Source: Phlegmacium glaucopus
Lineage: Eukaryota > Basidiomycota > Agaricomycetes > Agaricales > Cortinariaceae
Length of the DNA: 64,000 bases
NCBI GenBank assembly: GCA_015039465.1
Contig: MU130497.1
Span: 437,878 to 501,877, forward strand
Direction: 5' to 3'
Positions within the stretch are counted from its first letter, which is position 1, and each line of letters begins with the position of its first letter. The notes below the pieces were generated by a model that worked only from the letters and a program-made list of their open reading frames with translations, had not been told where the DNA came from and did no database searches. Position numbers and translations under genes: made by a program. Positions 56,252 to 64,000 of this stretch are shown piece by piece.

Positions 56252-56790
56252 GGGTCCTATCACTGTAAAGACAGTCTGGATCCCCATGAGGTGTGAATGC
56301 AGGATAGCTTCATGTCCAATTGAGGAGAGGCTTGCATGTGCATGGACAAGATGTATATGTTCATGTAACAGGGATGATACACAGATACAGGAGTCAGGTG
56401 AAATTTTTTGGAAGAGTTGCTGAAGAGGCAATTGGAAGGAATGGGATATAGTATACTTTCAATGTGGGTAATAGCCAATGGATTCCAACCCAGTTGGGTG
56501 AGTGACTGTGGGTAATGAAAATGACCTATATGCGACATGTGACATGTCAGATAGATAAAAGTTCCAAGAAAGGTGTGTGTGAAATATTTTATGGCCTTTA
56601 CAAATTAAATTCATGCTCAGCATGTAGATATGATTTTTGACCCCACCCACACCCACTGCTGGGTGGAAGAAGTCTGATATCATTCCAGGTATTGAGATAT
56701 TTAGTGTTCATATGGAATGACAGCCTGACAGGAATGGCTCATGCAATGAATATTGGTTCCATAGCTCCCAAATAATAGATAATACTTTCT
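56252..56790 (-). pseudogene. truncated, CpG-decayed copy of GPI3 5' region
   Basis: Same strand as GPI3 and collinear with 49480-49985: start region [10 protein letters not shown], first intron, and the exon with [19 protein letters not shown] and MGIQTVFT. Because the intron is kept, it arose from DNA and not from mRNA. It includes part of the divergent promoter (GGTTCCATAGCTCC) and ends abruptly at both sides. Most parental CpGs are TG or CA here. It cannot encode an enzyme. Confidence 0.9.
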
Positions 56791-59063
56791 TTTTATTCAG
56801 AGGCAACCCTGCAGGACATCAAGAAGTCAGGACCATAGACAGTCCTTAGTCTCCTGCAGATAAAAATATCCAGAAACCCAGGTTTCTCCTCAAAGTCACT
56901 TGTTGGCACTCAATCGGCAGTCCATATTTTCCCTTCCAACATTCAAAGTCCAACCAATGATCAGTTGGCTGCAAACTAATTCATGACATAGTAGTGCAGC
57001 TGCAGGGGACTATCTTGTATTTGAATCCACATATTTCAGCTCTAATATAACTAGATACTCTCCACCCAATATTTCATAATCTGTGGACTACTATTGACCC
57101 TGGAGGATCAAGGGACAATTCACAAAATATATCATAATTTATATCACACATATAATGTTTGAATATATAGATACTTTGTTTTCCATGTTCAGAGCCTATT
57201 AATATTATGCACACATGTATGTTATCCAGATGGTGATGGACAGGGTGAAAACTTCAGTCCACACAAGGTTACACAAGGCAAGATGCTCCAGGGACAGCAG
57301 ATCCAATCATGAGAAGGGTAAGTTGTAGAAATTTGGTTGTCAGGTTTAAAGAATATGCAGTTGTGAGAGAACTATAACTCAGTAGTGTAGTGCAATGATT
57401 GGATATCAGGTATATTGGTTTAAACCAATGAGGATCAACCTCAATGGTTTACAGTTTATATACATAGAAAATGTGGCTATACTTATCTATGAGTCATATC
57501 CAACATTGGTCTGATATCAAAACTAATCAAATGATGCAATATCATGCAATACTGATACAATCAGATCAATATTTCCAACATAAGTGGCATTGAATGTTGG
57601 GCATGTAGAGATCAAGATAAATATTTTGAAAGGACTCAGCACTCAATGTTCAACCCTCAACCCCCAATTGAAGTTATTGAATGATATGCTATGTCTAGCT
57701 GGCATGAGTTTGGCATTATTATTGAACCCCAACCTGGGGGGTTTATGATAACATATACAAACAACCTTGCTCAGCTCAGGGGGGGTTTCTTCCCAATATG
57801 TTTGAAACCCCCATCAGCAAACTCCAATTTTTGTCATAGTGACAAAAATTGGAGTTTGCTGATGCTGAGTTTCTGGATAGCTTTATCCACAGTGTTGTGC
57901 AGTCATGACCAGCCAGTTTTTGATGACCAGTTATAGTCATGACTGGGTCATGACCAACCATAACCACAGTCATCATCAGCAAACTAGGCTCAACTAAGCC
58001 ACCTCTCAAAACATAAGAGGGGCTTATAACAAAGTCTGCATTTCATCAGGGCAGTGCATAGTTTTGGGTAAATGGATTTATAGTGTCCTGTGAGGTGACT
58101 TCTGAGGTCAACATCATAGACAGAATATGTTTAAAGGCATGCTAGGAATATAAATCTCAATTCTTTGTATTTTTCAAGTTCACACAGGTGGGGCAAGCCC
58201 TCATTCAAAATGATGGCTCATTTTTTATTCCTTGTCACGCTATCATAGTCCGGCAATAAAAAATTGTAATCATTTCCATCAAAGACTACCTTTTTTATCT
58301 AATGGTTGTGACCTGGGTGGTGCACTGCCCTGCCATGTGACAGACTTTCAGACAAGACTGTCCACATGTGGACAATCTTGGTACGAGACTAATCAGCAAA
58401 CTCACTATGACTGTTAGAGGAGGTAAGAACCTGGGAATCAAGTTGAATTCTAAGGTTCTTATCTTCAATAAGCACCTTGTACCTATATACTACACACATG
58501 TGAAGCTGCAACTAAATATGGCTAAAGCAAATAGAAGGCATAAGGCATGTACAATAACAAGAATAGAACTGACATCTGTACAATGTCATCGGTGAAGGGT
58601 CAATTACTACAACAATAAAGGGATGTCCACAAGGAGCAGGAAGGGGAATGTGGTATGTAATATGATTGTAGAGTAAATGGTGAAAGTAATAGCAATACTA
58701 AGCATACCTAGTGTTGGATACAATGTGTATCCCCCGACAACAACAAAAATCAGAGTTTGCTGATGATGGCTGATGGCAACCAGCTAAGTGTAAGCTGGGG
58801 TGGCCAGGCCTTATCAGTTGATTGGGGTAGATAAAATATGGCGTCATCCTTTCTCATCCTTTCCAAAGGCCAAAGCTGACTCCTAAAGGATCACATGATG
58901 CAACATGCACAACTGAAAGCACAAATCTGTGATGAACATCTACAAGGCGACTCAATGTGTAAGCATGCTAAGCAGCATTTCTCCTCCATAAAGGATTGCC
59001 AGCAAGCCAATGCCCAGACCACCACTGCAGCAAACCCATCCTTGAGCAGTATGGCACTGGGCT
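56791..59063. other. CpG-poor intergenic DNA, no gene seen
   Basis: AT-rich DNA without coding frames of interest. It holds the palindrome at 57812-57864 and dispersed AGTTTGCTGATG motifs (also at 57970 in inverse and 58755), perhaps ends of an unrecognised element. Confidence 0.45.
57812..57864. repeat. 53-bp perfect palindrome (25-bp arms)
   Basis: CATCAGCAAACTCCAA continuing to TTTTTGTCA, then TAG, then the exact complement of the 25-base arm. It could extrude a hairpin. The same AGTTTGCTGATG core recurs within 1 kb. Confidence 0.93.
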
Positions 59064-59142
59064 CTCAAGGGTAGTGTTTGGAAGTCCAGTTGCAGGACTG
59101 GAAAAGACTGCAAAAAGACTGGACCAGCAGTCTGGTTTTTTG

Positions 59143-61170
59143 TGTACTTTACAGTCCCCCACGTTGTCTGGCCGGAGTCCAGCGGACTCCACTAAAATTC
59201 CAGTAAAAGTCCGGTGAGAGTCCGGTGAGAGTCCGGTCAGAGTCCGGTGAAAGTAGAAAAATGCCTGGACTGTATCTCTGGTCACAGTCCGCCGGACTTT
59301 TGATAGAATTTAGGGTTATATTTAGATTTAAAGGTTAGGCTTAGGGTTATATTTAGATTTAGGGCTTAGGATTAATATTTAGGGATGGGGATATTTTCTG
59401 TCTGCGCGGTGATAGGACTGAAAGTTGAATACCTATGGATTATTCAATTTTTCATAATATTATTCTTCAATTGAATCAACAAGATCAATAACCCAACCAT
59501 GAATTAATCTACAAATTGATATTGAAAGGGTCAAAAGTGTTGACTACACTTGTTGATTAAACTGGAAATTGCATAGTAATAAATGTTAAAGCAGCAGATA
59601 ACTATGATCTGAATTGATCTATTTATCATACTGTTAAATAACACTACAAAAAGTTCAGACTCTAACCATACAAAATCCATAATGGTCAAATGAACTACTT
59701 GCAATCTAAAGTAACTATCAAAGTCTACAACTATGAAGGATTGTTATACAAGTCCTAAGGATAACATCAGTAAATCAAATATCAATAAAAGGTCCTAATA
59801 ATGAAGCATGTGATATCATGTGACATCATGTGACATCATGTGATACCATGTGATACCATGTGACATCATGTGACATTTTGTGACATTATGAAACATATGA
59901 CATCATAAAACAATGATCAGTCATCTAGAAACAAGACATGACATCATAAAACAATGATCAGTCATCTAGAAACAAGACATGACATCATAAAACAATGATC
60001 AGTCATCTAGAAACAAGACATGACATCATAAAACAATGATCAGTCATCTAGAAACAAGACATGACATCATAAAACAATGATTTATCATCCAAAAACAAGA
60101 CATGACATCATAAAACAAAACATGACATCATAAAATAGCATCAGTAATCATAAAACATAGACATGACATCACAGACTCTTACCTAATTTTGTTTCTCATT
60201 TATGTATAAAAGTAGCTAGAAAGCACCAGTAAAATTAGTGAATTTGCACTCTTCCTTTCTTTCCCAAGTTTCAGCGCTCTGAATTGGCACAAGTTAGAAT
60301 TGGAATTACAAGTGGACTTGCTTTGCTTCACTCAGTTCAAAGGGTATTAAATCCTAAAGGGGCTTACCTTTGTTCTGTGTAAACCAAGAATATTAAATCC
60401 TTTAGGGACTTGTCTTGGAAGCAAGGATATTAAATCCTTTGTCAGAGTCTGAGGATAAAACCTTGTACTATAAAGCTGTCTCACAGTCTGCCTCAGGGAC
60501 TTTAAATCATTTGTTGTGGATAGTCAAAGAATATTAAACCCTAAAGGGGCTTGTCTTTGTACTACCAAAATTGGTTATCATATAGACAAAGGATATTAAA
60601 TCCTATAGGGACTTGCCTTTGTTCTATCAAAAAGCACTATATAATAGTCTAAGAAATTGGACTATAAACTTGTTATCAGAATCATAGTCTAGAACATTTG
60701 GACTTTAAAAGTGTATTGTTGTTTTATTCAAGAGTATACTGGTTATACTTTCAAGGAAACCCCAACTTGCACAAAAACAGAGTTTGTTGGTCATTAAAGT
60801 TACTGGTTTCTGGATTTGTTGTAGACAATTCCTAAAATAGTAATCCTTTGATTACCATATAAAAACAAACTCAACCACATCAGCGGTAGCGCATTCTTAG
60901 GTTAGGAGGGGATACAGGCATGTTTTGTACTTCCACCGGACTTCTGCCGGACTTCCACCAGACTTCTGCCGGACTTCCACCAGACTTCTGCCGGACTTCC
61001 ACCAGACTTCTGCCGGACTTCCACCAGACTTCTGCCGGACTTCCACCAGACTTCCGCCGGACTTCCACCGGACTCTGACCAGACTCTGACTGGACTGTTC
61101 TGGAGTCTGGTGGAGTCTGGTCAGTCCAGCGGAATTCTGGCCAGACAATGTGGGGGAGTGTAAAGTCCTC
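59143..61170. mobile_element. 2.0-kb non-autonomous DNA element nested in MITE copy 3
   Basis: 2,028 bp bounded by a 9-bp target duplication GGTTTTTTG (59134-59142 and 61171-61179); undisrupted MITE copies have this sequence once. Its ends share ACTTTACA(G/C)TCCCCCAC in inverse orientation. Sub-terminal regions are packed with AGTCCGGTGAG (left) and ACTTCCACCAGACTTCTGCC (right, about 22-bp repeats at 60940-61070). A 9-bp duplication points to a Mutator-like or related superfamily. No transposase frame. A related end is at 63521. Confidence 0.85.
59820..60135. repeat. short satellites inside the nested element
   Basis: First a ~10-bp ATGTGACATC repeat (59810-59890), then about five copies of a 42-bp unit containing GACATCATAAAACAATGATC and AGTCATCTAGAAACAAGACAT (59900-60110). 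Farther right (60340-60620) a looser ~60-bp period contains ATTAAATCCT...GGGGCTTGTC(T)TTGT. Confidence 0.9.
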
Positions 61171-61814
61171 GGTTTTTTGGTTTTTGAGAAGCAAAGACTG
61201 GAAAAAGACCGGCCTTCAGTCCTAGGACCAGTCTGAACCAATAGTTTATTTTTCCCTTTAAACAAGATAAAGACTGTATTTATTGGTCAAATATTCATTG
61301 AGAAAAAAATAAAACAGTAAAAATGTACACAAAATAGTAGGAAACAAATAATATCACCATAAAATTGTCAATTCCCAGTGGAATTTAACGTTCTTGGGCT
61401 TATTCTAAAGGTATAGATCACATCTACATATTTGTCTGATGTTATATATGAGAATATGACTGGTATTTGTCAAAAGTCCGGTCCTGGACTGCAAAAAACC
61501 GATGTGGACCGGTCCTAATCGGTCCAGTCCAGTCTTTTGACCTTTTAGAAGCTTAGTGGACCCTGTCCAAAAATACCAAAAAACTGGACTGGACCGGACT
61601 TCCAAACACTACTCAAGGGTGATTGTATTGAAGGATCCACATCATCCACCAACTCTACATCTCAATCTTCACCAAACGTTCACACATCACCTTCAGCACC
61701 TGATCCACAAGGCTCCACATTCAGCAGTTTTGTTAATCAGCAAGTGACTTGTGACAGCAACAGGAACTGGTCACTGAAGATGACACCGATAGTGAGCTGC
61801 TCTTCAATGGTACC

Positions 61815-62810
61815 TGTTAGGGGACACTTGATTTCAAGCCCAACTCCCAACTCCCAATCAGACCTGAACCCAATCTCACACCTGAACCTGACTCAATGTT
61901 ACATTCCATCTTACGTTACTCCGGTCCAGCTCCGTCGGAGCTGTCTCCGGTAGTCCGTACTCCGTACAGTGCCTTCCCTTACATCCCGAACTACTCTTCC
62001 TCTGTTCAACTCCGAGACTTCTCCATGTAATTCCGGTTCCTCCGTCTATACTCCAAACCTGTTATCACTCCTTTGCCACTACCACTATTCTTTGTCATCA
62101 TCTTTCCCATCATCAGTCAGCATACCCGCCATGGATTATTCACCCAAGAGTGCAGGACCTTTCCGGGAGCAGAACGCAGCACTTATATTTATCTTTTATA
62201 TTTCGGTTGCTATTCCTTTATTTATTTAAGTACTCGAAGCTTGTATGTTTTCCCTCAGTTCAAATATCAACTTAGTTTCCTCCTCTTGTTTTCCTCTAAG
62301 TCACTGAGGACTTCCGACTTGTTACTTTCTTCTTCCGTTCCGAAATCAGGACACCTTAGGAGCTGGGCGGCACAGCACACACTCTGAGGCCAACGTCCTT
62401 TCCGGGTTACTGTTCCGGTTCCGTTCCGTCCGTTCCAGAGTAACTCCGAGGTGACTCCCTTTGTTTTAAGCTTAACACTCAACTCCCAAACATCTACATT
62501 CCACCTCATCAGCAAACTTGATTGCTCTGAACCAATCAGGCCCAACTCTACCACAACTCCCAATCGGACCTGACCCAAACCAAACTTACAACCTTGTAAT
62601 TATTATTTCATCATTTTACATGACACCACTTTTATTATTTTATTCTCATATCATTTATTTATTTATTTTCATATGTCCATTATGTCCATATCTGTACTTA
62701 AATACCTGCCCACCTTAGCAGGGATCCCTATCCTTTCCTTTTAGGATCCCCTGCTAGGTGAGTTAGTTATAGTCACATTTATAATATATTAATTTAGGAT
62801 CCCCTGCTAG
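61815..62810 (+). mobile_element. LTR family 2, copy B, interrupted
   Basis: Starts TGTTAGGGGACACTTG and contains the family's AGCAGGGATCC...GGATCCCCTGCTAGG blocks at 62717-62810. The solo LTR of family 1 (61897-62477) lies inside it. The right end is lost: after CTGCTAG follows TAGTGATGCCGCAGTCC, which looks like the end of a family-B-type hAT element. Confidence 0.7.
61897..62477 (+). mobile_element. solo LTR, family 1, copy 2
   Basis: 581 bp, the same length and orientation as 1090-1670, TGTTACATTCC...AGCTTAACA, with 5-bp target duplication CTCAA (61892-61896 and 62478-62482). It is inserted in LTR family 2 copy B, so it is the younger of the two here. Confidence 0.92.
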
Positions 62811-62875
62811 TAGTGATGCCGCAGTCCAGTTCCAAACTGAAGTTCAAACCTGAACTTTTGAGAACTGGTGATGTA

Positions 62876-63520
62876 CCTGCGGTGGGGACAGACCGCAAGT
62901 AGTACATAGTTTGTGGGGTTGATGTAGTTCTCTTCGGTAGGTGATAGTGAGGTTTTATGAGGTGTGAAGGTTTGCTTTAAAGTGCAAGATAATGCACAGA
63001 AAACACAAAGTTTGCAGGATGATTTTTGAAGGAGTGCAAGAGTAGCTTAGTATGATGTTCCAAAGGTGGGATCAAAACTGTGGTAATTTGTCCATTCTCC
63101 TCTGTTGCTTCCCCTTACTTGCTACTGCTAATAATATAGTAACTAGCAAATAGCTAAGTGCAGAAAGGTGAAACAGAAATGTAAAATGCGGGTTAAAGCA
63201 GAGTCACATGGATCCAGTAATTTGGTAATGAAACATAGGAGATAAGAGCCAAATAAAAGGAGACAAGATAAAAATAAAGGTAATGAGTAATACAGTCACC
63301 TGAGTGACCTTTATTGGAGTTGTGTTTAAATATTGCAAGAACAGCTGGTAACTGCAAATGATAATGTGAATGTTGGTGATGACTGCAAGTATCTGCGATG
63401 ATCTGCAAGTATTCTGCGATTATGTGCAAGTATGTGCAATGATCTGCAATGATCTGCAATGATCTGCAAGTATCTGCAATGATATGTGAGCATCTGCAAG
63501 TAATACTGTGAAGGTTGTGG
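62876..63520. repeat. dispersed repeat D, copy 2
   Basis: Matches 55620-56215 closely. It is cut at GTGAAGGTTGTGG by the element end starting at 63521. Confidence 0.82.
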
Positions 63521-64000
63521 TGTACTTTACACTCCCCCACGTTGTCCGGTGGACTCCGGCCGGACTCCGCTAGTCCGGTGGAAGTCCGGTGGACGTCCAC
63601 CGGACTCCACTAAATTCCACTGGACTCCGCTAAAAGTCCGCTAAAAGTCCGGTCAAAGTCCGGTGGAAGTCCGGTGGAAGTCCGGTCAAGCAAAAATGAC
63701 TGGACTGGCATGTCCGGTCAGAGTCCACCGGACTTTGACCGGACTTTTAGCGGACTTTTAGCGGACTTTTAGCGGACTTTTTATAATTTCAAGGAAGTTG
63801 TATAGCTGATGCCTGCTGACTAACATTATATCTATATGTATATATGATTTATTTATTTGTTCAGCTTCTGTTACATGTGTATGTATGTACAATTTATTTA
63901 TTTATTTATTTATTCAGCATCACTATGATCATTGTCATTTTTATTTTTTTGTTGCTTGATAACATTTCTTGTTTGATAAAAAAGCATTATATGTATAAAC
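63521..64000. mobile_element. left part of a second 2-kb-type element, runs off the window
   Basis: Begins TGTACTTTACACTCCCCCAC, matching the left end of the element at 59143, followed by dense AGTCCGGTGGA / GACTTTTAGCGG sub-terminal repeats to about 63780. The right end is beyond the window. Confidence 0.75.

Larger units (their letters stand above)
59072..61611. mobile_element. hAT-type MITE, family A, copy 3, split by an insertion
   Basis: The left 71 bp (59072-59142) and right ~440 bp (61171-61611) together make a full family-A MITE with TAGTGTTTGGAAGTCC ends and a perfect 8-bp target duplication CTCAAGGG (59064-59071 and 61612-61619). It is in the same orientation as copy 1. The element at 59143-61170 lies inside it. 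Confidence 0.92.

Overview
The window is genomic DNA of a filamentous basidiomycete, very probably an agaricomycete. Genes are split by many 45-65 nt GT-AG introns. The gene families are typical of mushrooms: a Plavaka-type transposase, an NB-ARC/TPR NLR-like protein, a fungal multi-span membrane protein, a small GTPase-like G-domain protein and an F-box/LRR-like protein. The repeats are hAT MITEs, solo LTRs and other non-autonomous DNA elements. I saw no tRNA, rRNA or CRISPR.

Layout. 1-8.9 kb is a transposon graveyard. One Plavaka transposase gene lies in pieces, broken by small lesions, by about 2 kb of foreign DNA and by hAT-type MITEs, one of which carries its own solo LTR. Two copies of another hAT MITE and a solo LTR sit around and inside it. 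8.9-12 kb holds only decayed minus-strand coding remnants. 12.0-16.8 kb is a large NLR-like gene with twenty near-identical 126-bp TPR repeats, broken by two +1 frameshifts and a late stop. 17.4-18.5 kb is a prephenate dehydrogenase (TYR1) pseudogene. 19.3-26.6 kb has two intact genes: a RING+RRM protein and a low-complexity protein. 27.7-38.1 kb is a tandem segmental duplication: copy A carries a secreted FAD-linked oxidase, while copy B has lost the oxidase body, has gained a membrane-protein gene in its left arm, and carries a different secreted-protein gene behind the duplicated promoter. 38.4-49.9 kb is housekeeping: nucleoporin SEH1, a mitochondrial DEAD-box helicase, an F-box-like gene and the GPI-anchor glycosyltransferase GPI3/PIG-A.

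50.1-54.4 kb is the most remarkable locus. A G-domain GTPase gene shares a divergent promoter with GPI3. Between its G domain and its C-terminal helical exons lies a 2.6-kb array of about 45 consecutive intron-like units (GTAAGT...ACAG), each separated from the next by exactly three nucleotides. Read as phase-0 single-codon microexons, the 44 triplets contain no stop codon and join upstream and downstream exons in one frame. Introns in the core are nearly identical while the triplets vary. Any subset of triplets keeps the frame, so the array could in principle vary a linker peptide through splicing.

54.4-64 kb is again repeat-rich and CpG-depleted: a CpG-decayed duplicate of the 5' part of GPI3, solo LTRs, a MITE interrupted by a 2-kb element with 9-bp target duplications, and satellites. 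Loss of CpG to TpG/CpA, seen directly by aligning the GPI3 duplicate to its parent, suggests methylation-linked mutation of repeats; the NLR repeats and the microexon array share this composition.
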